Positions 41,947 to 51,819 are shown, numbered from the stretch's first letter. The stretch is DNA of 64,000 nt from Oxalobacter sp. (GCA_016291665.1 JAEEYE010000002.1:1-64000), one strand, 5' to 3'. Numbers and translations: made by a program. The notes: generated by a model from the letters alone, not told the origin.

Positions 41947-42528
41947 ATGCAATACCAGATCTATTTTTCCTCATTGGATCCCGCTTACCTGAAGGACTAC
42001 CGGCACCATGCGGAGCCCGGCTATCGGATCGATCCCAACCTGACAGGCGAATTCGCGTCATTAAAGGACGCCATCCATTTTGCGCAGGAAGCCGCAGGCC
42101 GGATCCAGGCATTAAGCGAGCCTACCCGCCCACGGATTGCGACCATCCTGCTGGTAGACGCCATGGATAACGAACACGTCCTCATTTCCGATGGCAGCGC
42201 CATGACCCGCTACGTCCTGCTACTACCATCCATCTTGGACTGCCTCCAAAACGACAGATCCCTTTTGCGCGCCTTCCTCCTGCACAAATTCGACACCCTC
42301 ACCTCTGATGAGCTGATTGACCGCTTTTACGGGCCCTTGAACGCCGTCTTAGGCGAAGCCGAAACCCGGCTGATCAATGACAACCCTGCCTTCAAGCTAC
42401 GGGTCTTCAAGATGATCCAGGATGGGTTCGAACAGGCCAAGGAACGTGAGGCAGCACAAAGGGCCTATGACCAGGAAATAAACGATAAAAAGGAGGCTAC
42501 CGATGGGACATCTGGACGCAACGATTGA
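41947..42528 (+). CDS. Hypothetical protein (193 aa)
   Basis: MQYQIYFSSLDPAYLKDYRH; soluble, alpha/beta N-terminal half and a charged helical C-terminus (FEQAKEREAAQRAYDQEIND). RBS TAGGAGACAAC. It overlaps the helicase gene by 26 bases. No family recognised. Confidence 0.6.
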   Translation: MQYQIYFSSLDPAYLKDYRHHAEPGYRIDPNLTGEFASLKDAIHFAQEAAGRIQALSEPTRPRIATILLVDAMDNEHVLISDGSAMTRYVLLLPSILDCLQNDRSLLRAFLLHKFDTLTSDELIDRFYGPLNAVLGEAETRLINDNPAFKLRVFKMIQDGFEQAKEREAAQRAYDQEINDKKEATDGTSGRND

Positions 42529-44788
42529 ACGGATCGTCTATGAGAGCCCGACGAACGACTACAAGGTCGTCAGCTGCTCGGTCGATGAGGGCACCCGACG
42601 CATCACGGTCGTCGGCGACTTGCCAAGCCTTCGTATCGGCGCTGAGTTTGCCTTTGGCGGGGAGTACGTCGACTCCAAGTACGGCAGGCAGTTTCAAATC
42701 ACGTCCTTTGCCGAAAAACGCCCAGTGACCGCCGAAGGCATCAGGGCGTACCTTGCCAGTGGGCTGATCAAAGGCATCGGCCCTGCGCTTGCCGAACGCA
42801 TTGTCGAGACCTTTGGCGAAAATGCGCTCACCATCATCGATACGTGCCCGAAGCGGCTTTTGGAAATCCCAGGGCTTGGAGACAAACGCATCCAGCGGAT
42901 TGTCGCAAGCTGGGCTGACCAGCAAGGCATCCAGGAAGTGATGCTGTTTTTACAGGGCTATGGCTTAACGCCTGGGCAAATCGTCAAGATCTATCGGGAA
43001 TACGGCCCAAACAGCATCGCAGCCATCCGGGAAAACCCCTACCGGCTGGCTGACGACATCACCGGTTTTGGCTTTAAGACGGCAGATACGATTGCGCGCA
43101 AACTGGGTTTTACCGCAGACAATCCCCTGCGCCTAAAGAGCGGCATCCTCTATGTATTGCATGAGCTGGCCAAAGAGGGACACTGCTTTGCGCACTGGCA
43201 GCAGCTCGTCGGCCAAGCGGTCGATATGCTGGGCACGCCGGATGGGCTGGCATTGCGGGTGTCAGAAGAAGAGGCACACACCGTGAACGCCGAAAAGGTC
43301 ATCGCAGCCATCAAGACGCTGGCACAACAACAGGTAATCATCGCCCAACCGCTTGGGACCGGTGCCTCCTGCCTTTACCTGCGTACGTACTACTACGCTG
43401 AGGTGCGTATCGCAGAAAACCTGCGCCATATCAGCGGCTACCGTAACCAGGTCTTTGTGAGTGACTGGATTGTGCATCGGGTCTGCTCAGGGGCTGGTGG
43501 TATCACCTACGACCCGGTGCAAATGGATGCGATCCGAAAGGCTGTCCAGAGTAAGGTTTTGGTGCTAACCGGCGGGCCTGGGACCGGTAAGACGACGACC
43601 GTCTTGGGCATCATCCAAGCGTTTGGGCAGGCTAAAGCGCAAATCCTTTTGGCCGCGCCGACCGGCCGCGCGGCAAAGCGGCTGACTGAAGCCACGGGGA
43701 TTGAAGCCAAGACAATCCACCGGCTGCTCGAATTCAACCCAGCTGACGGGTTTAAGCGCAATGCGGACGAGCCACTGGAAGGTGACGTCTTGATCATTGA
43801 TGAAAGTTCAATGATCGACATCCAGCTGATGGACCACCTGTTGCAGGCAGTGCCAGAGACGATGACGCTTATTTTTGTGGGAGACATCGACCAGCTGCCC
43901 AGTGTCGGGGCAGGCAGCGTGCTGCGTGACATGATCCGTTCGGGCGTCTTTCCAGTGGTGCGGTTGGACAAGATTTTCAGGCAGGCCAAGGAAAGCCGGA
44001 TCATCACAAACGCACATCGGATCAACAAGGGGGAGATGCCTGACCTGGCTGGCGGGCCTAGCACCGATTTTTATTTTATCGATATGGAAGCTCGGATGAC
44101 GGAAAAAGGCTATGCACGGACGGTCGAAAAAGGCTGGCGCAGGGAATTCGCCCCGGGTGATATGGCGCTTGAAGCGGCCAGAACGATCATCAGCTTGGTC
44201 AGTAGGCACCTGCCGCACGACAAGGGGTTTTCCCCGCAGGACATCCAAGTGCTCACCCCAATGCGCAAAACCGCCATTGGTGTCATTGAGCTGAACCATG
44301 CGATCCAGGAAGCGGTCAATCCCCCTGCCGACCTGGAAAACCCCGATTCCGGCAGTATCACGCGGGGCGCCTACACGTTCCGCGAGAAAGACCGGGTCAT
44401 GCAGATCAGGAACAGCTACGACACGAATGTGTTCAATGGGGACATCGGGGTCGTGACCCAAGTGGATACGGAAGAAGAACGGGTGACGGTGCGTTTTGAT
44501 AATGACTATGAGGTCGTGTACGGGACGGACAACTTAGAGGACCTGGTGCTGGCCTACGCGTCGACAATCCACAAGTCACAGGGATCGGAATACCCAGTGG
44601 TCGTCATGCCCGTGATGACGACGCACTGGAACATGCTCCAGCGGAACCTGATCTATACCGGTGTGACCCGTGCCAGGCAGCTGATGGTTATTGTCGGAAC
44701 GCAAAAGGCGCTGTCGCGTGCTGTCAGGAATATGGTGGTCGAGAAGCGCAATACACTGTTGCAGGAGCGGCTGACTGGTGCAGTGTAA
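42503..44788 (+). CDS. recD2: RecD2-like ATP-dependent DNA helicase
   Basis: 761 residues, RBS AAGGAGG. N-terminal OB-like part; tandem helix-hairpin-helix region (GIGPALAERIVETFGENAL, IPGLGDKRIQRIV); helicase core with Walker A LTGGPGTGKTTT, motif II LIIDESSMID, GDIDQLPSVGAGSVL and motif VI YTGVTRARQL. The C-terminal UvrD-like block reads AYASTIHKSQGSEYPVVVMP. RecD2 enzymes unwind 5'-3' in repair and replication without RecBC. A likely element-borne helicase for processing or replicating the element. Confidence 0.9.
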   Translation: MGHLDATIERIVYESPTNDYKVVSCSVDEGTRRITVVGDLPSLRIGAEFAFGGEYVDSKYGRQFQITSFAEKRPVTAEGIRAYLASGLIKGIGPALAERIVETFGENALTIIDTCPKRLLEIPGLGDKRIQRIVASWADQQGIQEVMLFLQGYGLTPGQIVKIYREYGPNSIAAIRENPYRLADDITGFGFKTADTIARKLGFTADNPLRLKSGILYVLHELAKEGHCFAHWQQLVGQAVDMLGTPDGLALRVSEEEAHTVNAEKVIAAIKTLAQQQVIIAQPLGTGASCLYLRTYYYAEVRIAENLRHISGYRNQVFVSDWIVHRVCSGAGGITYDPVQMDAIRKAVQSKVLVLTGGPGTGKTTTVLGIIQAFGQAKAQILLAAPTGRAAKRLTEATGIEAKTIHRLLEFNPADGFKRNADEPLEGDVLIIDESSMIDIQLMDHLLQAVPETMTLIFVGDIDQLPSVGAGSVLRDMIRSGVFPVVRLDKIFRQAKESRIITNAHRINKGEMPDLAGGPSTDFYFIDMEARMTEKGYARTVEKGWRREFAPGDMALEAARTIISLVSRHLPHDKGFSPQDIQVLTPMRKTAIGVIELNHAIQEAVNPPADLENPDSGSITRGAYTFREKDRVMQIRNSYDTNVFNGDIGVVTQVDTEEERVTVRFDNDYEVVYGTDNLEDLVLAYASTIHKSQGSEYPVVVMPVMTTHWNMLQRNLIYTGVTRARQLMVIVGTQKALSRAVRNMVVEKRNTLLQERLTGAV

Positions 44789-45206
44789 ATATGGATCAAG
44801 AACCTTGGACTTGGCACCTACTTGGCACCTACTTGGCACCTACTTGGCACCTGCTTGGCACAAACAGTAGCAGTATTCAGAATACCGTTTCCCCAAATCC
44901 TCCAATGATTAAGGTCTGCCAAACCCTCTTAATGCCATCTGGCTATCTTTCTCAACTCCAAGGACAAGAAATAGGTCAAACACCCTGAACGGTAACCTAT
45001 GTCTGCAACCCTCATCTAGGAAGACATTGAGCTGGCCAGGGGTATCGAATACGACAAGAATGCCCCTTAGAAGGTAACGAATAGCGTCCAACAGCATGAT
45101 GCCTGATGTAACAAAAAAAGATATGATAGTAGAGATGTAGATTCCGGTCAGCTTGAAGGGGCTTATGACAGCTGACCGATGATTCCTTTTGCAATGAGGT
45201 CCACCG
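44789..45206. other. Intergenic region with 11-bp iterons after the helicase gene
   Basis: About 420 bases. It begins with the repeat array at 44809-44862; the rest shows no convincing gene (the frame through the repeats is low complexity). It contains the promoter of the lipoprotein operon. Confidence 0.5.
44809..44862. repeat. Tandem 11-bp iteron-like repeats (acttggcacct)
   Basis: Four perfect units at 44809, 44820, 44831 and 44842 and one partial unit (gcttggcaca) at 44853. The array lies just downstream of the replication block. Confidence 0.88.
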
Positions 45207-45650
45207 ATGAAAAAACTTTTCCTCATCTCTGCTATTGCTTCTGGGTTATTCTTAACCGGCTGCCAGTCGACCTGGCACAAAGACCAAGTACAAGACAATA
45301 CGATCAACAATATGACCGTCGGCCAAGTCCAGAAAGAAATCCGGATTGGCATGAGCGGCGCGGAAGTAACCGAAGTATTGGGCGCACCAAACATCGTTAC
45401 AACCGACGAAAACCGCCGGGAAGTCTGGGTCTACGACAAGATTGCGACGGATCAGGTCTATTCCAAAAGCTCTGGCGGTGTCGCTGCCCTCTTCCTGGGA
45501 TTCGGCAGCGATGCAGGCGGCACAACCGGTGCAGGACAGACGCTCTCCAGTGGCGCAACGTCCACCAGCCAACGTACTCTGACCGTCATCATCAAGTATG
45601 ACGAAGCAGGCAAAGTCCGGGATTTCGCTTACCACCAGTCGAAGTTCTAA
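45207..45650 (+). CDS. BamE/SmpA-like lipoprotein (147 aa)
   Basis: MKKLFLISAIASGLFLTGCQ is a lipoprotein signal (lipobox LTGC). QKEIRIGMSGAEVTEVLGAP and REVWVYDKI match the BamE/SmpA_OmlA fold, which in BamE helps beta-barrel assembly; related lipoproteins have other envelope roles. A Gly/Thr/Ser-rich loop splits the domain. First gene of a three-lipoprotein operon. Confidence 0.72.
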   Translation: MKKLFLISAIASGLFLTGCQSTWHKDQVQDNTINNMTVGQVQKEIRIGMSGAEVTEVLGAPNIVTTDENRREVWVYDKIATDQVYSKSSGGVAALFLGFGSDAGGTTGAGQTLSSGATSTSQRTLTVIIKYDEAGKVRDFAYHQSKF

Positions 45651-45651
45651 C

Positions 45652-46131
45652 ATGAGAAAGACAGCCGCCCTCCTGCTTGCCGTATGCCTCACAGGATGTG
45701 CATTGGAAACGCCTGCCGATCTTTTTGCACCGACAGAAGATATGTTGCAGGCGCGCCAGCGGGAGACGCGTCGTTACGAAGGCATTTCTGAACCGGAACT
45801 CTTGTCTGCCAGCGTTGCCGTCCTTCAGGACATGGGCTTTGTGCTGAGTGAAACGGACACCAAACTGGGCGTCCTGACAGGCACAAAAAACCGCACCGGC
45901 AATGTTTTCCAGACCAACCAGACGATTTCTGTCACCCTGGTCGTCCGTCCGGTATTCGACAGCCAAGGCCAGCCCCTGCCCAAGTCACACCAGGTCAGGG
46001 TCAACTTCAACCGGGTCATCCTCTACACGAACGGCAAGAGCAAGGCTGAAAACCTCAACAGCCCAGAGCTCTTCACCGAATTCCACGACAAGCTGTCTAA
46101 ATCCGTATTTATCGAAGGGCAAAAACTATGA
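45652..46131 (+). CDS. Lipoprotein, paralogue of the next gene (159 aa)
   Basis: ATG 45652 lies one base after the previous stop; MRKTAALLLAVCLTGC carries a lipobox. The core SASVAVLQDMGFVLSETDTK is homologous to RATIATLQDYGFIITKTDEG of the next protein. Periplasmic, lipid-anchored; family unnamed. It overlaps the next start by four bases. Confidence 0.7.
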   Translation: MRKTAALLLAVCLTGCALETPADLFAPTEDMLQARQRETRRYEGISEPELLSASVAVLQDMGFVLSETDTKLGVLTGTKNRTGNVFQTNQTISVTLVVRPVFDSQGQPLPKSHQVRVNFNRVILYTNGKSKAENLNSPELFTEFHDKLSKSVFIEGQKL

Positions 46132-46598
46132 AGAAATGCCTGCTGGTTGCCCTAGTTGGCGCATCGATGATCCTCACCGGCTGCCAGACGCCAACTGTCA
46201 CAGATACCGTATTGGATAACAACGGGGAAACCCAGCTCCAGATTAGGAGTTACCAGACACGGGCATTTGATACTGCCAACAAAACCCAGGTCATGCGTGC
46301 GACCATTGCCACCCTTCAGGACTACGGCTTCATCATTACCAAAACAGACGAAGGGCTGGGAACCATCTCTGCCATCAAGGACGTCGGTGGATCGCACCTT
46401 TATGATGAAGCGTCCTTAGACCCGACACGCAAAACCACACTGGTAACGGTTACCGTAACCCCCAAAGGGAAAGACAGAATGACCGTACGTATGAATGCCG
46501 AGTTCCGCCAGAAACCGATTAAGGATCCCAAAATCTATCAGGACTTCTTTGCATCCCTGTCCAAGTCCCTGTTCCTGACAGCACATGCCATTGACTGA
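46128..46598 (+). CDS. Lipoprotein, paralogue of the previous gene (156 aa)
   Basis: MKKCLLVALVGASMILTGCQ with lipobox LTGC. Shares the ATxATLQDYGFxxxKTDxxLGxxx core with the gene before it, so the pair arose by duplication. Coupled (ATGA overlap). Confidence 0.7.
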   Translation: MKKCLLVALVGASMILTGCQTPTVTDTVLDNNGETQLQIRSYQTRAFDTANKTQVMRATIATLQDYGFIITKTDEGLGTISAIKDVGGSHLYDEASLDPTRKTTLVTVTVTPKGKDRMTVRMNAEFRQKPIKDPKIYQDFFASLSKSLFLTAHAID

Positions 46599-46919
46599 GT
46601 GCAAAGCACAACGTCATACAATCAGCCGCACTGGCTCACCTCGTTTTTTTGGATAGGGCTGACGAACTGATCCGAGTCTGGGAGAGGAAAGTTAGATATG
46701 CGACACAAGCGGCACCGACACTGGCTTTATGGTCGTCTTGGGCGGATTGGATTTCAGTTTCCATTTCGCCATCAGCCATAAAGCCTACTCATATGCACTA
46801 TTTGGAAAGCTGCCACAGCTACGGTACAGTATCTAAAACAGGAGCGGCTGACTATATCCAATTTTCAGACAAATAGTCTTAATGCAATTTGTATAGATTT
46901 ATTTCAAAAGGACGCCATC
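46599..46919. other. Intergenic region, no gene supported
   Basis: A 75-codon frame at 46649-46876 has no RBS or family resemblance and is probably chance. Contains the promoter for the DsbA-like gene. Confidence 0.4.
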
Positions 46920-47633
46920 ATGAAAATCACCTATTGGTCGGACTATGCCTGCCCCTACTGCTATATCGGGGAAACACAGCTGAAGCAAGCAATTGAAGCA
47001 TTGGATGCCAGCCAAGATATTGAAATTGAAATGAAGGCCTTTGAACTGGATCCGGGTGCCAGTACGACCTACTCTGGCACGACGGTTGACCGTTTCTCGG
47101 TGAAATATGGCCTGACAAAAGCTATGGCTGCCAAACGTATCCAGCAGATTTCAGATACTGGCAGACAGGCAGGGCTGGACTTCAATTATGCAGAGACGCG
47201 CTATACGAATACCTTTGATGCACACCGCCTGACGAAGCTGGCGCAAAACGACCCTGACAGGACACTGGCTGACCGGATATCGGAACGGCTTTATAAGGCT
47301 TATTTCACTGAAAACCTTGAACTGGCTGACCATGATGTCCTGACCCGTATCGCGGTTTCTGAGGGTATTCCTGAAGCAGAAGTCCACGCATTGCTGGCTT
47401 CCGATGATTATGCCGATGCAGTCAGGCAGGATGAAAGGCTTGCACAGCAGTACGGTATCCGTGGCGTCCCCTATTTCGTGCTGGCAGGAAAATACACCGT
47501 CCCAGGCGCAATGCCCGTTGAACAGTTGAAACCTATCCTGCAGAAACTGCTGGAAGAAGAACGCCTGGCAGAGGAAAAGATACAGGGAACTTACTGCACC
47601 CCTGAAGGCTGTTTCATCGGTAAACCGAAATAA
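46920..47633 (+). CDS. DsbA-family oxidoreductase, FrnE-like
   Basis: 237 residues, no signal peptide, RBS AAAAGGACG. The redox motif CPYC (residues 11-14) is followed by the FrnE/2-hydroxychromene isomerase-type helical insert (AFELDPGAS, TNTFDAHRLTKLAQ). The cis-Pro loop is IRGVPYFVLAGKYTVPGA. A C-terminal pair of Cys (TYCTPEGCF) is an extra feature. Cytoplasmic dithiol/disulfide oxidoreductase; substrate unknown. Confidence 0.85.
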   Translation: MKITYWSDYACPYCYIGETQLKQAIEALDASQDIEIEMKAFELDPGASTTYSGTTVDRFSVKYGLTKAMAAKRIQQISDTGRQAGLDFNYAETRYTNTFDAHRLTKLAQNDPDRTLADRISERLYKAYFTENLELADHDVLTRIAVSEGIPEAEVHALLASDDYADAVRQDERLAQQYGIRGVPYFVLAGKYTVPGAMPVEQLKPILQKLLEEERLAEEKIQGTYCTPEGCFIGKPK

Positions 47634-47648
47634 TTGCCTCTTTACTGG

Positions 47649-48770
47649 TTACTTTGCGCCAAACTCATTCGCCACATACATTTTTTCCAGGTTATGGCCT
47701 TCATGCAGTTCCTTGCCTAACCGCTCAGTCAGCGACGCAATGCCCTCCTTCGTAATGATGAAACAGGCATCAGGCCGGGTGACGTTATTGGTCAGAAGAT
47801 TGAGGTTATGCGTCGTCATCAGGCACTGGGCTTTTTTCTCTTTCAGCTGACTGAAAACAAAGCGCGAGAGCTCGAAGTGGTAGAACGCATCGCTCTCATC
47901 AATGAAGACAAACGATGCCTTATCCAAGTTCTGCAGCAAGGCGTATAGCAACGTCAATGCAAACATACCGCTGGATCCCACCGTCTCCACAGGCAGGTCT
48001 TCGTACTCATAGCGGAAGAACAAGGCATCGTCACCCGTTACATCCTTTTTAACCACCACCTCTTCTTGGACCCCAGCCAAACGCAGGAACGCATTGAACT
48101 TATCAGCACCGCTTTGCAGGATGTATACCATGGCCTGTTTGTAGACAGGGTTCCTCCCCCGGTATTCGCTACCCCTATCAAAGCGCGTCAACATCAGCAT
48201 GCCACCAACAAAAGCAATCAGCTGCACCAAGACATTGTCCTTGGCCAACGGCGAGTTGAACACGATATAGCGGATGATGGAAATCGTACTTTCTTTGAAA
48301 CCGTCCCACTGGAGCGAAGCAAAACCATACGCTTCTTTGCCGGGAATCTCCAGGACAGGGGTATCACTGAGCCGATTAACCAGGCACACCAGATGGTCAT
48401 CCACTGTCAGCGACTCATATAGGAGGGCACCATGCCGGTCCTTTTTATACGTATAGACAACCCGGCATTTCTGGTAAGCAAACGTATAGGAAAAGGTCGC
48501 ATACGGAATCTTGCTGTTTGCATTCAGGAAAAAGCCGTCGTTGCCTAAATCAATGGGATTCATCGACAGGTGTTGCCTGATGTCCATGATGGCGCGGCCC
48601 AGGTTGCTTTTACCGGAATTGTTCCTGCCATAGATGAGCCCAGTCTTCACCATCTGGCGGTCAGGCGTCATGGCGTTCGTATTGAAGTGGAAATTCCGGC
48701 TTTTCGTCAGATCCAGCTTGATATCCTCAAACTGCTTGAAATTCTTGACCCTGAATGTACACAGTCTCAT
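47649..48770 (-). CDS. AAA15/OLD-like ABC-type ATPase
   Basis: 373 residues. Walker A is IYGRNNSGKSNLGR; a signature-like VETVGSSGM; Walker B SFVFIDESDAFYH; then CLMTTHNLNLLTNN with the switch His. This is the AbiL/RloC/AAA_15 type seen in phage-defence systems (abortive infection, Septu, retron effectors). No nuclease partner is evident next door: the divergent neighbour at 49003 is OB-fold-like. The start ATGATG follows GGACGGAAG. Defence role is inference. Confidence 0.75.
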   Translation of the reverse strand: MRLCTFRVKNFKQFEDIKLDLTKSRNFHFNTNAMTPDRQMVKTGLIYGRNNSGKSNLGRAIMDIRQHLSMNPIDLGNDGFFLNANSKIPYATFSYTFAYQKCRVVYTYKKDRHGALLYESLTVDDHLVCLVNRLSDTPVLEIPGKEAYGFASLQWDGFKESTISIIRYIVFNSPLAKDNVLVQLIAFVGGMLMLTRFDRGSEYRGRNPVYKQAMVYILQSGADKFNAFLRLAGVQEEVVVKKDVTGDDALFFRYEYEDLPVETVGSSGMFALTLLYALLQNLDKASFVFIDESDAFYHFELSRFVFSQLKEKKAQCLMTTHNLNLLTNNVTRPDACFIITKEGIASLTERLGKELHEGHNLEKMYVANEFGAK

Positions 48771-49002
48771 CATCTTCCGTCCCCTAAAAACGCATAGGCA
48801 AAAGAAACACCATCTCCAATCGTACGGTGTCCGCCTGCAACCAGGATATCAGCCTGTTACTGACAGCCTGTCAGCATCTGCAAACCCTGAGCAAGGTACG
48901 CGCCCCTTTTTATGATTGCCACCCATCTTCGTCCAAAGCGCGTATTACCGTCAAGTTGCGCGGCGTTTTTTGCATGAGAGGATCTTCTTACGGAGGGACA
49001 TC

Positions 49003-49419
49003 ATGAACAAGAAAATAGAAACACGCAAAAACCAAGGGCGAAATGCTTTGGCCAACTACCGGGAACTGCGCGGCACGTTCACCGGCGTCTTTGAGCGCCA
49101 AGGAATCAAGAACGGTTGGACGGGACCGGAAAAAACCATCCTGCTGCTAGATATCAAGGACGAAAAAGGCCAGGTACTCTGTGATCACCTGTGGTTCAAC
49201 TACACGAAGGGATTTCAGTCATTGGGGAACCTAGCCAAGGGCGACATCATCCAATTCGATGCACGCGCCAAAAGCTACATCAAAGGCTACCGGGGCTGGC
49301 GCGATGACGTATGGGACAAGCCGGTCAGCCAAGACTGGAAGCTGTCATTCCCGACGAAGTTGCGCAAGCTGGGCAACGATGCGGAAGAAGCTAAAAAAGA
49401 CAGGCAGCACCATGCCTGA
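49003..49419 (+). CDS. OB-fold-like hypothetical protein (138 aa)
   Basis: ATG 49003 follows ACGGAGGGACATC. The pattern GTFTGVFERQGI, TILLLDIKDEKGQVL, LAKGDIIQFDARAKSYIKGY is a beta-barrel with alternating strands, suggestive of a nucleic acid-binding OB fold. N- and C-termini are basic. No named family; possibly a single-strand DNA-binding accessory. Confidence 0.6.
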   Translation: MNKKIETRKNQGRNALANYRELRGTFTGVFERQGIKNGWTGPEKTILLLDIKDEKGQVLCDHLWFNYTKGFQSLGNLAKGDIIQFDARAKSYIKGYRGWRDDVWDKPVSQDWKLSFPTKLRKLGNDAEEAKKDRQHHA

Positions 49420-50344
49420 AACGCTTTGGTGACTTCGGGAGCAACCATCAGACAGTCACCTGATTCAGGAAGATGCCAAGCTAATCACTGGACATGCCAA
49501 CCGACTTCGAAAACCCACTATTGGCTGACAACCTTTTCAGGATTAAGAGCCCATTTTGGCACCCAATTAGCACTTGCGTGGCTTTTGACGAATATCGCCA
49601 ATACTATTATTTAGATATCTTAATAATATCTTATAGGTATTTTAGCAATATCATCATAGCATCTTCTTGTGAACAAACTTTGCATTTGCGCACAATTTTA
49701 TTTTTCTGAATAGGGTTGACAGTCTTGGTGGTTTTTTCGGTTTGGGTTGTCAGGTTCAGGCCACTTGAACTGAAACAGTTGTCATTCGAAAGTCGTATTA
49801 CCTAACAGGTTGGCAGGCATTTTAACCATTCTAAGGTTTCCTACAACTTGCTCGCGGTTCCTCCTTAAGGCGGGGGTCATGATACGGCAAATGCTGTATG
49901 AGATACCAGCACTTGCGCATTACATTCCCGTTTGAACCTGCAATCTTACCGCTTGCGTTGCCATCTTTTGGCGCCAAGCCATGGGCTAGCCTTTTGTGGT
50001 ATGATTCCAAGCGGTACTTCTATCCTTATGGCTTAGGTGGAAATTAGCACCACCACAAACAGTCTTCTCCAAAAGACTTCTTCTCCTTTCTGTGTTTGCG
50101 AATGGATAGAAAGAAACCTGACAGCTGGAAAGACAGCAAACACTCGCTCCGGTGGGTAGGATCCCAACAACCTGCCCACCAACTCCCCTTCTCATAAACA
50201 CGCCACAACTACTTGGTCAGCAACATCTCAAGCAGGAACGAAAAGCAGGCGATTCTTAACGGCACGTTGGCTGTTGCGCTTAAGTGCTTGTTGCTAAAGC
50301 AAGAAAAATTCAGTGCAACTAAGCCACACAAGTCGAATATAGTC
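49420..50344. other. Long stretch without a supported gene
   Basis: Nearly 1 kb. Frames present are short, lack RBS and resemble nothing known. Several segments are AT-rich (49600-49710). It may be remnant mobile DNA. Confidence 0.4.
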
Positions 50345-50374
50345 TTCTCAACTTTCCCGAAGAAAGTCTATAAT
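50345..50374 (+). promoter_or_regulatory. Probable promoter of first XRE gene
   Basis: TATAAT at 50369-50374 with a weak TTCTCA -35 at 50345-50350, 44 bases before the start codon. The paralogous gene downstream also has gtctataatt (51811-51820) at the same distance. Confidence 0.5.
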
Positions 50375-50417
50375 TATCAGCCATCTGCATACAGCCGATT
50401 TCGATTAGGAGAACTTC

Positions 50418-50678
50418 ATGGCTACCAGACTCGCACAGACAGCCGACCAGCTGCTCCTCCAGCAGCATCTCAAGCAACTACGCAAGACAGCCAAATTAAC
50501 CCAGACAAAACTGGCAGAGAAACTGGGTAAGCCACAGAACTACATCAGTAAGATTGAAAACGGTGAACGAGGGCTCTCCCTCATTGAAGCACGCGCATAC
50601 TGCAAAGCTTGTAAATACGACATCGCCAAGTTTGTTAGGGCTTGGGACAAGGATTTGCAGGAAACGGTAGCAGAATAA
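50418..50678 (+). CDS. XRE-family HTH regulator, copy 1 (86 aa)
   Basis: [40 protein letters not shown] is a classic XRE/Cro helix-turn-helix, followed by [29 protein letters not shown]. It is about 75% identical by eye to the gene at 51862. Such genes often serve as antitoxins or repressors; no toxin partner is visible. Confidence 0.82.
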   Translation: MATRLAQTADQLLLQQHLKQLRKTAKLTQTKLAEKLGKPQNYISKIENGERGLSLIEARAYCKACKYDIAKFVRAWDKDLQETVAE

Positions 50679-51088
50679 CATCCCGAATCCCAAACGCGCC
50701 GCAGGAAGCCCCAGCCTTTAGGCATGAGGGCGAATGCGGCTCCCTTTTTGCCATAAATAATCATCTGAACGCTGGGCAAGATCGACGTATCTGTGTCGCT
50801 CCCCTCTTTCTAACACCGTCCGTTCTTCTTCAATGCACTGGGTCTTAATCAGCAACGCTGAAAATGACACCGCCGATTGGGCATAGTACGAAAGCCCCCA
50901 TTCTTTCTTCCTATTTGTTGCAGACCGTATCACAGTATGGATTGCAGGAACTTCTGTAGCCTAGGGCAGCATGTCCTTTGGATTTGGCTGTCAGGCGTGG
51001 GCGTTTTCAGGTGTCAGAATAGAAAAAACCTCAAAGAAACTGACCCGTTCGCCAGCGTCTTTGAGGTTTAACGGTATGGGCAACCCCC
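50679..51088. other. Intergenic region between XRE copy 1 and the secreted protein gene
   Basis: No convincing gene in 410 bases. Short frames on both strands overlap one another and lack RBS. Confidence 0.4.
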
Positions 51089-51613
51089 TTAATTTGCAGG
51101 TGCCGGCGCATTGCCTCCCTGATTGGGCTGAGCCTGCTGCTCTTGCATCATCTTCTTTTGATAAGGCGCAATACAATGCAGATATGCCATACCTTCTAAT
51201 TGGATGTTTTCTGGCGCGTTCATCATCCGGGACGGTTCGCCGTTTTTATACCATTGTTTATATTTCCCCGTATAAACTTCCTTGATGATGCGCTTGCGCG
51301 TCTGGTCATCTGGAACGAAAGAGGGTTGGCCGTTGGCTGCCAGCCCCTGAGACAAATGGGCTATTTTTTCGCATACGGTAGCTGAGCCATCGCAGATCAT
51401 CAATGCTTCTTGCTGGCTCTTAACAGGAATCTTCCTGCCAGCCTTACCTAACATACCGTCCCGGCAACTGGACGCACACCTGGCAACATGTGCCTCAGCT
51501 GCACATTTGCCTACAGCCTGCTTATACCAATCAGGTTTACTCCACCAAGTATCGTCAGCATATGCGGAAGACACCAATATCATCAAGGCAGCTAACAAAG
51601 GGATTTTCTTCAT
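51089..51613 (-). CDS. Secreted hypothetical protein (174 aa)
   Basis: MKKIPLLAALMILVSSAYAD is a signal peptide. The mature protein has six Cys, including CAAEAHVARCASSC, and ends in a Gln/Pro/Ala-rich tail (QEQQAQPNQGGNAPAPAN). The longer frame from 51826 would bury the signal peptide and is rejected. It lies between the two XRE genes, in opposite direction. Confidence 0.65.
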   Translation of the reverse strand: MKKIPLLAALMILVSSAYADDTWWSKPDWYKQAVGKCAAEAHVARCASSCRDGMLGKAGRKIPVKSQQEALMICDGSATVCEKIAHLSQGLAANGQPSFVPDDQTRKRIIKEVYTGKYKQWYKNGEPSRMMNAPENIQLEGMAYLHCIAPYQKKMMQEQQAQPNQGGNAPAPAN

Positions 51614-51813
51614 GACGTTCCAGAAAACGATAGGACAATTTTTTATTATAAAGGCAAAATACTTCTGGTAGCTGCGTTTGCCAGTCCTTGACGCATGAAA
51701 GACTAAGCTGATTTTTCCGCCAGAGATACACTTTGTGGTATCTACTCCCCAGTAAGCAAATTTTCCATCTAAGACATGCACTTCCCCTCTTCCCAATTCC
51801 AAGATGAAAGGTC

Positions 51814-51819
51814 TATAAT
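51814..51819 (+). promoter_or_regulatory. Probable -10 box of second XRE gene
   Basis: TATAAT inside gtctataatt, about 43 bases before the start, as in copy 1. Confidence 0.45.

Noticed and set aside
44791-44988. 65-codon frame through the 11-bp repeats
   Set aside because: Its sequence is just the translated repeat; no RBS and no family.
46649-46876. 75-codon frame between lipoprotein and DsbA-like genes
   Set aside because: No RBS, odd composition, no recognisable protein.
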